The position numbers and the translations under genes are program-made. A stretch of 64,000 nucleotides of DNA from Cerrena zonata (lineage: Eukaryota > Basidiomycota > Agaricomycetes > Polyporales > Cerrenaceae). The notes under the pieces were generated by a model. The model was not told the DNA's origin. It saw only the letters and a program-made list of their open reading frames with translations, and did no database searches. Each line of letters opens with the position of its first letter. The stretch's first letter is position 1. The DNA is taken from assembly GCA_038087015.1 (NCBI GenBank), contig JASBNA010000015.1, positions 496,001-560,000 on the forward strand. Direction: 5' to 3'. Below are positions 50,571 through 60,891 of this stretch, piece by piece.

Positions 50571-50743
50571 TTGCAAAAAAGGAAAAGCTCATATATAAAA
50601 CTTCTCAAATGCCAATGGCAAGTTTACCAGCTATGGCTTAACAGACAGAAAAAAAAAAAAAAAAAATTGTGCTGTGTACAGGAACAGCCATAAACTTTTG
50701 TAAAATTGAACTTCTGTTATCTTCAATAGGCTTTGAAGATAAG

Positions 50744-50797
50744 TTCAAGGATAGTACCCTATAAATAAGCTTCAAGGGCAGTATCCTATAAATAAGG
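50744..50797 (+). repeat. 27-bp tandem duplication carrying twin TATA boxes
   Basis: Two adjacent 27-bp units (50744-50770 and 50771-50797), both beginning TTCAAGG and ending CCTATAAATAAG, with only a few differences. Each contains TATAAATA (50760-50767 and 50787-50794). They lie 56-93 bp upstream of the arrestin start. Confidence 0.75.
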
Positions 50798-50852
50798 GGA
50801 GGGAACCAGTGCTTGACGAGAAGGAACACAAGTAGCTAATCTATGGAGGAAA

Positions 50853-52835
50853 ATGGGGAACGGCTGTGATGTAAAGATTGAGATTGACCGTTCAGGAACT
50901 GGCGGAACCTTCACCAATCATGATATTATCAGGGGAACGATTACATTGACGGTGACTACCTCGATTCTGCTCAGTTATATCCAGGCCAAGTTGGAAGGGA
51001 TAACCAAGACCGAGCTCCATGTGCCAACCATGACTAGAAAGGGGAGAGAAAAAGATCGACTTTTGCAAGATGTACATAAAGTACTTTATGATACGTTGAT
51101 TGTATTCCCACCGTCGAATGTGAGAAAAGTGTCACAGGCAAAGGAGTTCACGTTGAATCCGGGGAATTATAGCTATCCGTTCGAGTTTAAGATACCACTT
51201 AACAGTTCATGTTCACAATTGAAAGGAATCACCAATAAAGTACTGTTTAATATGAAAAAGATGGATTTAGTTATTAATAATGGGAATTTCAATACCAATA
51301 CTTTAAGAAACATGGCACAGAGTTATTATCAGAACTATGCTGGGGTACCCTCATCGCAGCAAAGTCCACAGGCACACCAAGAACAACAATATCATATCAC
51401 CAGTCAATTACCACCTTCGCTTAGTTTGGGAGACTTTGCCAGTGTCAAGTATTACGTTAAGGTTACTTGTAAAAGAGCATCTTTTTTAAAAGCAAACTTA
51501 CGATCGTTTGATCCATTTGTATTCTTACCATTGGATTTGGATAGCCATAACCAACCAATTCATTTGGGAGGCGAGTTCGAAGAGTATCGAGAGGTTTTTT
51601 TCAGAAAAGAGTTGATCTTTAAAGACCGGCTCCCGTCGATCGTGGCGGTGAAGATCCCTTCTTCCAAGAGCAACAACGGTTCCGATATCCAATTCAAACA
51701 AAATAATTATCGACCACCTCCTCAACCAAAGAAATCGGGCACTTTTTCAAGTATGTTTCGTTCATCCACTGGTAATAGTGCCCCAATGTGCTCCAAACCA
51801 TCCTCGCCGTTTTCTAGAGATAACGCTCCTGAAATTAACATGTACGATGTTCCATTTTCATTTGAGGTCAGATTTCGGCATCCTGCATTCTTAATACCCA
51901 CCAAGGCACCATCGTTCAAGCTATTCTTGGAGTCGAACGTCAAGCCAAGCCGCTACTCGTTGGCCCAGTACGGTAAACCTGACGATTCAAATGGGTTGGG
52001 GGTGGTGTACCTACAGAAACTTATTGTAGAAGTGGTATCCACAACCACAATCTCTGTTTTGGAAAATGATTCTGGAAGCACCCGGGAAATCCACGAAGCC
52101 AAACACGATGACGTTATTAACGTGTGCAACAACACCTATGAGAATTTGAAATTGGACTTATTCAACGCCCGCAAACTGAAATCATTAAATTCATCCATTA
52201 CCAGCACCCAACGGGAATCAAACGCAATTTATGAATTAGAAATCCCAGCCAAATATTATGAAAATAGCATTTTACCAAGACACCTATCCCCAAGCTTCCG
52301 AACCTGCAATATCGATAGGAAATACACTTTAAACATTCTGGCCGGATTCCTGAGTGAAAAAATTACCGACTTCAACAAGGGAAGCGAAGAAATGACGAAA
52401 AAAGTGAAGTACGTGGATATCAACTGCCTGAACATCAAAGTCTTGAGCGGCTTGAATCTCACCAGTAATCTCCACCACAACGCTCTGAAAACAAGACTCT
52501 CGAGTGTCTCGAGTGGCACTTCCAGCGTTCCTAACAACGTTAATGGTTATTCTAGTGCTCAAACAGAAAAAGATCAGCTACAAAACTACCACCAGCAACA
52601 AGATCAACAGCAACATAAACAACAGCACCAACAACACCCACCAGCTTTCCCGGCTCGCCCCGTCGAAACACCCAACACCAACAGCACCCACAGCATCCCC
52701 CAGACTTCCCAAGATAACGAATGGAGCGACTCGGTCCAACTCCCGACCTACGACGACGCCCTCAGAGAAAGCACCTACCAGGACGACAGCGAACACTACC
52801 GAGCTCGCTCGCGCTACCACCAACACAATATATAG
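50853..52835 (+). CDS. Alpha-arrestin (ART-type trafficking adaptor)
   Basis: 660-residue arrestin-related adaptor, expected to link plasma-membrane transporters to the Rsp5 ubiquitin ligase for endocytosis. The arrestin N domain covers about residues 1-180 (DVKIEIDRSGTGGTFTNHDIIRGTI; SYPFEFKIPLNSSC) and the C domain about 200-420 (YYVKVTCKRASFLKANLRSFDPF; SFEVRFRHPAFLIPT). The tail is Gln/His/Pro-rich and holds LPTYDDAL, a PY-like motif of the kind used for Rsp5 binding, close to the C terminus. It could be an Art5-, Rim8- or related-type protein; I cannot choose. The start follows a pair of TATA boxes in a short tandem duplication. The frame is intact. Confidence 0.75.
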   Translation: MGNGCDVKIEIDRSGTGGTFTNHDIIRGTITLTVTTSILLSYIQAKLEGITKTELHVPTMTRKGREKDRLLQDVHKVLYDTLIVFPPSNVRKVSQAKEFTLNPGNYSYPFEFKIPLNSSCSQLKGITNKVLFNMKKMDLVINNGNFNTNTLRNMAQSYYQNYAGVPSSQQSPQAHQEQQYHITSQLPPSLSLGDFASVKYYVKVTCKRASFLKANLRSFDPFVFLPLDLDSHNQPIHLGGEFEEYREVFFRKELIFKDRLPSIVAVKIPSSKSNNGSDIQFKQNNYRPPPQPKKSGTFSSMFRSSTGNSAPMCSKPSSPFSRDNAPEINMYDVPFSFEVRFRHPAFLIPTKAPSFKLFLESNVKPSRYSLAQYGKPDDSNGLGVVYLQKLIVEVVSTTTISVLENDSGSTREIHEAKHDDVINVCNNTYENLKLDLFNARKLKSLNSSITSTQRESNAIYELEIPAKYYENSILPRHLSPSFRTCNIDRKYTLNILAGFLSEKITDFNKGSEEMTKKVKYVDINCLNIKVLSGLNLTSNLHHNALKTRLSSVSSGTSSVPNNVNGYSSAQTEKDQLQNYHQQQDQQQHKQQHQQHPPAFPARPVETPNTNSTHSIPQTSQDNEWSDSVQLPTYDDALRESTYQDDSEHYRARSRYHQHNI

Positions 52836-53210
52836 GTTTATATGATCCAATGTTTTGTAATAGTAAGTTGAAGTGTAGAATTGCAACCGTTGCACCAAAG
52901 GGAAGTGAAAGCCGATTTTGCGTGTGCCAAAACGAAAAGTTGAAAAATTCAAATGAGAAAAAAAAAAAAGTAGTGAGCCAGTGAAAAATTGTTTAAATTT
53001 TCCCGGAGTGAACAAAGGAAAAAGAGAAAAAGGTACTTTAATAACTAATCTCTTTGGATTATTCGATTCAATATATCTGATATCAAATATATAGATAGCT
53101 GATTTGATTCAACAGGTCTCGACTGTAAATAGGTATAATTGATATTTTTTTTTGGTATTGTTTATTCTATTTGGATCATTTGAAAAAAGAGAGATTTTAT
53201 TGCCTTCAGG
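52836..53210. other. Intergenic between arrestin gene and TOM70
   Basis: 375 bp, AT-rich with an A run near 52960 and a T run near 53142-53151. TOM70 promoter and leader; no gene supported. Confidence 0.5.
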
Positions 53211-55025
53211 ATGTCAGGATTAGAAAAAACTTCTAACAACTTCTTTGTTAGAAACCAAACTCTCATTGCCGTGACTGCATTGGCAGGTGTTTCTGCAGTG
53301 GGTGCATACTACTATTATTCACAGCAACAAAGAGGCTTGAGTGGAGATTCTAGTGACGCCACTGGATCTAGTGATGGATCAAGTAAGAAAAAGAAGAAGA
53401 GTAAGAAGAATAAGAAGAAGTCAGCTGGTGAATCAGGCGAAGATACTAGTAATGAAGGAGCAGCTGCCTCCAGTAGTGAAAAATTATATCCAATTGGCGA
53501 AGATGGATTACCAAATATTGGTGATGAAATTGTTGAAAAATTATCCGATAAAGAAAAAGAAAGTTGGGCTAATGCTTTAAAAGAAGATGGTAATACTGAA
53601 TTTAAGGCTAAGAAATATAACGAAGCCATTGCTTACTATACTGCTGCTCTTAAGATCAAGGTTGACCCAGTTTTTTATTCAAATAGATCTGCTTGTTATG
53701 CTGCTTTAGATGATCATGAAAAAGTTATTGAAGATACCACTGCAGCAATCAATATAAAACGTGATTACACTAAATGTCTTTTACGTCGTGCAACCTCTTA
53801 CGAAAAATTAGAAAGATATGGTGAAGCTATGTTTGATTTAACTGCTGTTACCATTGATGGTGGTTTCAATAATAAATCAGTTGAAAGTATTTTAGAACGT
53901 GTTTTGAAGAAAAAATCAATTAATATCGTTGAAAAAATGATGGATGGTAGTTCTTTCGATTTACCTTCTGCTTCTACTATTGGCTCTTTCTTTGGTGCTT
54001 TCACTCCTGATACTAATCCTCATGGTATATCCGAAGAAAGTACTGGTGCTGATAAATTCTTATTTGATGCTATTGCTCAAATAAACTTGAACACTCCAGA
54101 AGGTTATGATAATGCTGACTCCTTGATCAATCAAGCTGTTGAAGCTTACGATATTACTAACTTAGATCCTGTATCCGAAACTGCTGCTAAAGCTTCTATT
54201 GCTTTAGAATATGCCTCTGCTTTTAAATTCTTGAGAAATGACCCAACCGCTGCTACCATTGAAATTGAAAAAGCTATTGCTTTAAAACCAAGAGCTAGAA
54301 CTTATGTTTATAGAGCTTTGGTTAACGCTGATAAAGCTTCTTTCACTCAAGCTCTTGCTGATTTCGAAGAAGCTAAAAGACTCGAACCAAACTCTGCTGA
54401 TGCTTATTATCAATTAGGTCAATTACATTACATGTCTAATGAATTACAAAAATCTGAAGAAAATTTCAAAAAGGCTACCGAATTAAATCCAGAAAATGTT
54501 TATGCTTATGTTCAATTGGCTTGTATTGCTTATAAATTAGGTAACCATGAAGATGCTGAAGCTAAATTTAAATCTTGTAAATCCAAATTCCCAACTTCTC
54601 CTGAAGTTCCTAATTATTATGGTGAAATCTTAACTGATAAAGGTCAATTAGATCTCGCTTGTAAACAATTTGATACCGCTTCTAGATTACAAGCTGCTTT
54701 ACCTGTCTTCTCTGTTGGTGCCTTACCTTTAATCAATAAAGCTTATGCTCTTTCTAAAGGTGGTGAAAGATCCCCAGAAGCTGAACAATTATTAATTGAA
54801 GCCTGCCAATTAGATCCAAAATCAGAATTTGCTAGAACCACATTGGCACAAATTAAATTACAAAATGAAGATGTTGATGAAGCAATCAAATTATTCGAAG
54901 AATCTGCCCAATTAGCTAGAACTTTCGAAGAAAAAGTTCAAGCTACCTCTTTTGCTGAAGCCACCAAAATGCAAAAGAAGATTAGAGCTGATCCTTACTT
55001 ATCGAGAAAATCAACGAATTGTTAA
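53211..55025 (+). CDS. TOM70: Mitochondrial import receptor Tom70
   Basis: Outer-membrane receptor that takes carrier-type precursors from Hsp70/Hsp90. An N-terminal anchor helix lies at residues 18-37 (TLIAVTALAGVSAVGAYYYY), followed by a Lys/Ser-rich linker. About 11 TPR motifs fill the rest: the clamp TPRs begin with GNTEFKAKKYNEAIAYYTAAL and FYSNRSACYAAL, and later ones include YQLGQLHYMSNELQKSEENFKKATELNPEN. The length of 604 residues compares with 617 in S. cerevisiae. Codon use is strongly biased, as expected for an abundant protein. TOM22, another import receptor, lies 6 kb away in this window. Confidence 0.94.
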   Translation: MSGLEKTSNNFFVRNQTLIAVTALAGVSAVGAYYYYSQQQRGLSGDSSDATGSSDGSSKKKKKSKKNKKKSAGESGEDTSNEGAAASSSEKLYPIGEDGLPNIGDEIVEKLSDKEKESWANALKEDGNTEFKAKKYNEAIAYYTAALKIKVDPVFYSNRSACYAALDDHEKVIEDTTAAINIKRDYTKCLLRRATSYEKLERYGEAMFDLTAVTIDGGFNNKSVESILERVLKKKSINIVEKMMDGSSFDLPSASTIGSFFGAFTPDTNPHGISEESTGADKFLFDAIAQINLNTPEGYDNADSLINQAVEAYDITNLDPVSETAAKASIALEYASAFKFLRNDPTAATIEIEKAIALKPRARTYVYRALVNADKASFTQALADFEEAKRLEPNSADAYYQLGQLHYMSNELQKSEENFKKATELNPENVYAYVQLACIAYKLGNHEDAEAKFKSCKSKFPTSPEVPNYYGEILTDKGQLDLACKQFDTASRLQAALPVFSVGALPLINKAYALSKGGERSPEAEQLLIEACQLDPKSEFARTTLAQIKLQNEDVDEAIKLFEESAQLARTFEEKVQATSFAEATKMQKKIRADPYLSRKSTNC

Positions 55026-55622
55026 GAAGTCAATTTGCTTAAAAAAGTAACTGATCTCTCATAATAAAAAAAAAGATGTAAGAATATTCAAACCTTGAAA
55101 TGCTTGATTGGTTATTTATTTCATTCCATTTCTGTTTTTTTTCTTCTTTCAAACTAATCAGTTCTGTTTATTCTGCTATCCTTACCCTCATCTCTTTTTC
55201 TCCCTAATGATGTTTCCATCGTGTCTATCTTTTCCTTACCTTCGTCGTTCGATCAATTATTAGGTGGTGTATTCAAAATTTGTATTTTACCTAAAACCTC
55301 CTACTTGATTGCTTCGACTCACTTGGTATTGATGATTTTTTGTATATATTTTCCATTTTTCAACCAATAGTTTCCCCTAGTAACAAGTTTCTTGTAGTCA
55401 TACATTTCGCAGTTGAAAGTGTACAAAAAAAAATACTACTCTCTTCATTACTGAAACCACGCTTCTTCCAAGTGGCTCCTTTGAACCAGCGATTTTGAAA
55501 GAAAGAGACGGGTTAGTCCTTGAGTACAGTTTCACCGCTTCGAAAATTTGGGTCCAAGTACAAGCAAAATCATTTGAAAGGCCATTGTTTGCAACCAACA
55601 AGCGGTAATCTAATTCTTTCGA
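55026..55622. other. Intergenic between TOM70 and TEP1
   Basis: 597 bp, pyrimidine-rich on the plus strand with T runs, holding the TOM70 3' region and TEP1 promoter. No supported gene or RNA. Confidence 0.5.
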
Positions 55623-56681
55623 ATGAAGGCCCTAGTTAGATCATTTGTTGCATTTCCAAAGCTCCCGTATTACGATGATCGGTTGAAAATTCAATTGGAC
55701 TTAGCTTACATTACTCCTGAGCTAATTGTTTCTTCAGGTCCAGTCAACAGTTATTATAAACTGTTTTATCGTTATCCTATAGATGATTTTGTAAAATTTT
55801 TGGATTTCCATCATGGCGAACGTTGGTGGGTATGGGACTTCAGAGGCGAAGGTGCTGGTTATTCTGATTCTGATTTATCTGGCCGTGTTAGACATCATCC
55901 GTTTCCGGATCATCAAGCTCCCACAATCCAAATAATCAAGAAGTCAGTCCAAGAAATTGACGAATGGTTAAAGTCCCACGAGGGTAATGTCGCCGTGCTA
56001 CACTGCAAAGCTGGTAAAGGTCGCTCAGGTACAATTGCGTGTGCTTATTTGATTTATAACAGTCATTTGGATAATGACGATACTACCACTGTTGAAAATA
56101 TTATAGAACTTTTCACTAAGAAGAGAATGAGGCCCTCTGCCGGTCAGGGGATATCTATTGTATCTCAAACTCGTTATTTAAATTACTGGTACCGATATTT
56201 AAGAGAAGCTAATAAATTTAGGGAAAGTCACGATTGGTTTGATTCTCATGATACGATCGGTTCTATAAAATATATCAAATTCAATAACTTGACTACTAAT
56301 TCATGGAACTACTTGATGAGTCTTAAATTTATGCTTTTTAGTTATTCGCCTACTTATGATGATGGTGCTGAATTGAAAAAGCTTTTTAATCTTGAAAGTC
56401 ATCATAAACGAGAGGTTAATCAAAAGGAAAATTCCATCACTGTCTATCCCAAAACTTCTTTCTTGAAAACTTCAAAAGATTTGAAGATGACCATCAATGG
56501 TCTTATATATTACTGGTTCAACATATATTTTGAAACAACCACTATAGAGTTCGATAATCAACTTCAAGGTAGTCATTTGATCGAATGGGATCAGTGTGAT
56601 GGGATCAAAGGTACCAAACAGAGAGGCGTGAAGGTATTTGATAATATAGAAATCGCATGGGTCTTTCAATTGAAAGAGTAA
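55623..56681 (+). CDS. TEP1: PTEN-family phosphatase
   Basis: Homologue of PTEN/Tep1, a dual-specificity or PtdIns(3,4,5)P3 3-phosphatase. The 352 residues begin with the PTEN-type DLAYITPELIVSSG. The general-acid Asp is D96 in HPFPDHQAP, and the catalytic P-loop HCKAGKGRSGT has Cys at about residue 128. PTEN has the same loop with Thr in place of Ser. TI-like loop residues follow (KKRMRPSAGQGISIVSQTRY). The C-terminal part corresponds to a reduced C2 domain, ending ... IEIAWVFQLKE, which makes the protein shorter than PTEN (403). S. cerevisiae Tep1 affects sporulation and stress resistance. The frame is intact. Confidence 0.9.
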   Translation: MKALVRSFVAFPKLPYYDDRLKIQLDLAYITPELIVSSGPVNSYYKLFYRYPIDDFVKFLDFHHGERWWVWDFRGEGAGYSDSDLSGRVRHHPFPDHQAPTIQIIKKSVQEIDEWLKSHEGNVAVLHCKAGKGRSGTIACAYLIYNSHLDNDDTTTVENIIELFTKKRMRPSAGQGISIVSQTRYLNYWYRYLREANKFRESHDWFDSHDTIGSIKYIKFNNLTTNSWNYLMSLKFMLFSYSPTYDDGAELKKLFNLESHHKREVNQKENSITVYPKTSFLKTSKDLKMTINGLIYYWFNIYFETTTIEFDNQLQGSHLIEWDQCDGIKGTKQRGVKVFDNIEIAWVFQLKE

Positions 56682-56764
56682 TCGTTTTTATCGCTGGTTT
56701 GCTATATAAGTTCTATTTATTTAATGCCATTAATATATTTTATGCTATTTATACATGAAGGGAA

Positions 56765-57352
56765 TTAACCACCTCTTTTTTCGTTATCAAGCTCTAACCA
56801 TATCTCTTTCAAGGTTTTTTGAACATCTGGAAGATATTTTGAACCCTTAGTGAGCTCAGTCAAATTACCCTTGCTCAAAGTATATGGTTTAGACGATTTG
56901 ATTTCATTAAATAATATGATATCAGATCCTTTCCACTGGACATTTTGCAGGCCGTACTTCTTTGAAAAAGTTTCAAATAATCTTATGGCTATAGGAGGAG
57001 CATTGGGTCTGGCTTGTTTCGGATTCCCATTAGGGGGTTGAAGAGATTTTTCCAATTTTGCTTCAATTTCCTTGATCGATATCGGATATATAGGTGCCAG
57101 GTTTTGATTAGAGTTTTTACCTTGTTTTTTAGGTAATGGAGATATTAGTTGCATTGATTTAATGAATTGAGCATTGAAAAACCTATACGTCTCTGCCTTT
57201 TGGTTCTGGAGATGTTTCCCAGTGTTACTGCTAACTCTTAATGCTAATACTGAATGAGACGACGAACAGGCATAAACAACCCCAGTTATAGATTCATCTA
57301 ACAACGTGGTTATTTTCACTTTTAAATTATTGATTTGATCCAAATGGTTCAT
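56765..57352 (-). CDS. LSM12: Lsm12-like RNA-binding protein
   Basis: 195-residue protein like Lsm12, an ataxin-2 (Pbp1) partner in RNA metabolism and stress granules. An N-terminal Lsm-like fold (KITTLLDESITGVVYACSSSHSVLALRV) is followed by the AD (anticodon-binding-like) domain: SIKEIEAKLEKSL, PPIAIRLFETFSKKYGLQNVQWKGSDIILFNEIKSSKPY, quoted here as separate landmark pieces. The ORF can be read from a GTG at 57358, but ATG 57352 (MNHLDQINNLK) is the natural start. It converges with TEP1, 83 bp away, and diverges from FAR11. Confidence 0.85.
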   Translation of the reverse strand: MNHLDQINNLKVKITTLLDESITGVVYACSSSHSVLALRVSSNTGKHLQNQKAETYRFFNAQFIKSMQLISPLPKKQGKNSNQNLAPIYPISIKEIEAKLEKSLQPPNGNPKQARPNAPPIAIRLFETFSKKYGLQNVQWKGSDIILFNEIKSSKPYTLSKGNLTELTKGSKYLPDVQKTLKEIWLELDNEKRGG

Positions 57353-57358
57353 GAGCAC

Positions 57359-57807
57359 TGTTGAAGTATCGACAATGTTTGAGTCCGATCAAGGGTTTAA
57401 GTTCTGTTATGACTAGATTATTGTGTTTAAGCTTTATTTAATCGTTTCTTCTCTTATCGATTTTTCAGCTTTTCGATTCTATTTCCTATGGCTTTTGCTC
57501 TTTTTTCTTTCTTTTTCCAGTTTATAAATGCCTTCTATCCAAGATATATGCAAAAGTGGATTCCTGTGTCTTTTCCAGGCGGATTTAATTGTAAAAATCA
57601 GTCAACAGTAGTAGAAATCAAATGAACTGTGCTGTTTTCTGTGAATCAGAAGGAGGAAAAAATTAATTGAGGTTATGGTGTCACCTGTATACAAAAACTC
57701 CAAATAACACGCACAACACTAATAAATAAGTAAATCAACTAAATCAACTAATTGATTATACCATTGGTGAAGTATTAGGAGATCGAGGATACTAGGAGAA
57801 ACTGATC
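57359..57807. other. Divergent promoter of LSM12 and FAR11
   Basis: 449 bp. Short AT-rich repeats of AAATCAACTAA near 57730-57750. No gene or recognised regulatory site beyond this. Confidence 0.45.
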
Positions 57808-60663
57808 ATGGAGAGTGAGCCAAATCTGATTGACCAGCTAGAGGATCAAATCATTGATCATCCTGATGCCGATACCAAAAAAGCCTTGAATGAATCATCG
57901 ATAGATGAAACTTTTCAAAAACGATTGAATGAACGAGCAGAACAGTTTGCCAATTCTAGTAGCCAGTTTGATGCCGGGGCAAATGGTGGCACTAGTGAAG
58001 GCAATGTATCTGGATATGGACCACCGGGATCAAATGCCATTGGTTTACAATTTTTAATCACCAAGACTCATTTGCAGTATGAATATAAAGATTTTGAAGA
58101 TTTACAGAAAGAATTGAGTGAATGGTTTGCATTTAATGATTTTGCTACGTTATCTGGGCTTGAGTATTTACCAGAAGCATTTCAAAATGAAATTGAAAAG
58201 CGATCACACGATGATCGTCTGATTAATGAAAAAGTAATTGAAATTCTAAAATCAAGTGTAACAACTTTAGAACATGGCTCTACTAGTGATTCTTTGGGAA
58301 ATGAAGAACTAAGTGACGCACTTGACTTACTTTTGTATTACTCATTTGGTTCATATAAGTCGACTGACTTGCAGGGACAATTAAAGAATATAAGTCACCA
58401 TAATAAAGTGCTATATGACTTGGACATATTGAAACCAATTCTTCAATGGATAAAGAGCTTCATCGATTCTCGTATTGCGATTGATAACGAATATGATATT
58501 GTCCTGGAAAGTGAAGAAAACGATGATGATGAGGAATCTCAAGAAGATCCTGAGGAAGTCCCATATTCTATTGCTTCTAATTACTTCAAGATATTAACGC
58601 TCTTTTATTTCATATTAAATACGTTTCTTCAGTGCCAATCGGATGTCCGCTTTCAAAACTTAAGGGATCATCTCATATCCAATGATATACTATCTAGCAT
58701 CATTGAATTCATTGAACATTGGAAATGGAATCCTAATACAAACTATAGAATAAGATATCTTTTCTTGATAACGTGGAAATTGATTTTAATTGAAATGGGT
58801 GATTCTTCTCAAATGTCAAAAACTGATGATTTCTTACTTATGAAGCACAATATAAAGAATAAAAAAGGGAAAGATATACCTAGTTCCAAGTTAACATGCT
58901 CTCCGCTAGATTATTTCACATTTAGGGAAGACTTGATGGATAAATACCCACTTTATAACGATGATAAAAGTAAATCACCTTTTAACTTTAAAGAATTTGA
59001 AAATGCAATTAATCTGGCTTCGCAAAAAGATACTGAATCTGATTCTGTATCCACCAAGTCAAACTCGAGTATTGATACCAATTATGATTATTTCATGGCT
59101 ATGAATTCACAATCTAATTCATTGTCAAATTTATTGGAGTTACCAAGACCAAATAAAGTGCATACCGTTCTTAGTCAATTACCTGCCCAAACAGTACATA
59201 TTGCAACACCAGTTCCATCACCTCCCACTACGCCTTCTGACTACATGTCAGGAGGTGAGAAGATCAGAAAACTGTATCATGTTAATCAGGGTATGCCACT
59301 TATTTACCCACATTCTGGAGAAAATGGTGAGGTCCAAGTACCATATTCAATTAAAGAAGCAGATGAAATTTTGAAAAATTCAATATATGAGAGTTATTCC
59401 ATCAAAAGATTATGGGATGAAAGGCAAAAATTCATGATCCAAGAACGAGGAAACGTTAATGAATATTTAGAAAATAACAACGAAAAATTAAATGAAGAAT
59501 TTGAGTATGATGAAACTTTATTAAATGAATATCCTGAATATAAATCCGAGATCAAGTCTTTGTTGCGAGTGGAATCTTTCTATAAAACGAACATTTGCCG
59601 TTTTAATTCATTGATTCAAGTATTAATGGAAACAATTAAATCAAATAAGTATGATTATAACCTTAATTTTGCAGAAATGGAATTAAATCCTGAGACTTCA
59701 TGTATAAACCAAATGGTGAATGATAATTTAACCAAAGATGAATCAATAGCTAAAATTCAATTTGTTATAATGCAGCAATTGGAAGTTCAAAAAATCAAAG
59801 AAATTACCTTGAAGGCAAGTTCTGCAATATTAAATTTATTACTTAAATGGTTTAAGATCAATCACGTTTTAAAATTTTATTATTTAAACTCACTTCTATT
59901 CGATCAACAATATTTCAATGTTTTGATGGAATTTATTAGCATAAGTATCAATAACTCAAACTTAAGAAGACCAAAAGACTCAAAAGATGCTAATGAATCA
60001 GATTCACTTTCAGAATACGAAACATTGATTTGTCAAAATAAATTAATGAATCCAGAAATTTCACTACCAAAACTCGAATTCTTTCATAATTGTCACAAGT
60101 TAAGTTACAATGGGGGATATGAATTGATCAACAAGATCCCGTTATCTAAACTACCTAATGAGGTCGACGAACATAATATCAATAATGTTACCATCACCAA
60201 AGCAAATAAAAGTTTCTGTTTCATCCTTACAAATCTTCTTAACGTCGCCAATAAAATATTAATTAAAAACGTCTCTCAGAGAACCTTCATCTTGAATGAA
60301 TCCAAACCTTCAGAATACTTTAAAATCATCCTACTCAACTACGATAACGACCATTTGAAGATCCCAATCTTGAAAATCCTAAAGAAATTGATCCCATACC
60401 AAGGAAGAAAATGGAAATCGATCAATATGGATCTCATTTCTCTAATCTACCTCAATCTTAAATTATCCTTAAAGGATAATTGGTTAAGTGGACGGGATTT
60501 AGAAAGTGACTTCAATAACTCATTTGATCAAGAAATCGCCTTGAGATCTTTGCTACAGTTCTACAACATGAGAAAGTACCCTGACCAAATGCAAAGCTTA
60601 GGCTACCAAGTTTCATCCGATGACATCCCTATCCTTGACTTAAACCATGAAGATTGGTATTAG
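57808..60663 (+). CDS. FAR11: STRIPAK-complex protein Far11/STRIP
   Basis: 951-residue homologue of Far11 (STRIP1/2 in animals), a scaffold of the STRIPAK/FAR phosphatase complex that sets recovery from pheromone arrest and TORC2 signalling. The N-terminal N1221-type domain lies at about residues 80-350 (EYKDFEDLQKELSEWFAFNDFATLSG; ELSDALDLLLYYSFGSY; FYFILNTFLQCQ). The linker is Ser-rich with VPSPPTTPSDYMSGGEKIRKLYHVNQG-type phosphosites. The DUF3402 domain is in the C-terminal half (VPYSIKEADEILKNSIYESYSIKRLWDER to the end KYPDQMQSLGYQVSSDD). Partners Far3, 7, 8, 9 and 10 are not here. The frame is intact. Confidence 0.85.
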   Translation: MESEPNLIDQLEDQIIDHPDADTKKALNESSIDETFQKRLNERAEQFANSSSQFDAGANGGTSEGNVSGYGPPGSNAIGLQFLITKTHLQYEYKDFEDLQKELSEWFAFNDFATLSGLEYLPEAFQNEIEKRSHDDRLINEKVIEILKSSVTTLEHGSTSDSLGNEELSDALDLLLYYSFGSYKSTDLQGQLKNISHHNKVLYDLDILKPILQWIKSFIDSRIAIDNEYDIVLESEENDDDEESQEDPEEVPYSIASNYFKILTLFYFILNTFLQCQSDVRFQNLRDHLISNDILSSIIEFIEHWKWNPNTNYRIRYLFLITWKLILIEMGDSSQMSKTDDFLLMKHNIKNKKGKDIPSSKLTCSPLDYFTFREDLMDKYPLYNDDKSKSPFNFKEFENAINLASQKDTESDSVSTKSNSSIDTNYDYFMAMNSQSNSLSNLLELPRPNKVHTVLSQLPAQTVHIATPVPSPPTTPSDYMSGGEKIRKLYHVNQGMPLIYPHSGENGEVQVPYSIKEADEILKNSIYESYSIKRLWDERQKFMIQERGNVNEYLENNNEKLNEEFEYDETLLNEYPEYKSEIKSLLRVESFYKTNICRFNSLIQVLMETIKSNKYDYNLNFAEMELNPETSCINQMVNDNLTKDESIAKIQFVIMQQLEVQKIKEITLKASSAILNLLLKWFKINHVLKFYYLNSLLFDQQYFNVLMEFISISINNSNLRRPKDSKDANESDSLSEYETLICQNKLMNPEISLPKLEFFHNCHKLSYNGGYELINKIPLSKLPNEVDEHNINNVTITKANKSFCFILTNLLNVANKILIKNVSQRTFILNESKPSEYFKIILLNYDNDHLKIPILKILKKLIPYQGRKWKSINMDLISLIYLNLKLSLKDNWLSGRDLESDFNNSFDQEIALRSLLQFYNMRKYPDQMQSLGYQVSSDDIPILDLNHEDWY

Positions 60664-60891
60664 TCTAATCTAATCTACATCAATATACCTATAAAGACTC
60701 TATTTGTAGTGCAACACCCAAAGGTCGTGTAGAACGCTGGATTTATTTCGCCGTCACCAAAAAAAAAAAAAAAAAAAAAAAAACTGGGAAAAAAATTTAA
60801 TGAAGCATTGACAATTTGCTTCGAACGAAAAAAATCGCTTTGGAAGATTAGAGTTGAAGAACTTACCAGGATACATACATAAGTAATCACA
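60664..60891. promoter_or_regulatory. TOM22 promoter region
   Basis: Short gap between the FAR11 stop and the TOM22 start. Holds the 25-nt A run and no clear TATA box, as is usual for a housekeeping gene. Confidence 0.4.
60759..60783 (+). repeat. Poly-A tract, 25 nt
   Basis: Pure A run between FAR11 and TOM22, about 110 bp before the TOM22 ATG; a likely poly(dA:dT) promoter element. Confidence 0.8.

Noticed and set aside
52504..53015. Alternative frames over the arrestin C terminus (Thr/Pro-rich and Val/Leu-rich)
   Set aside because: They follow from the Gln/His/Pro repeat codons of the arrestin tail read in other frames.
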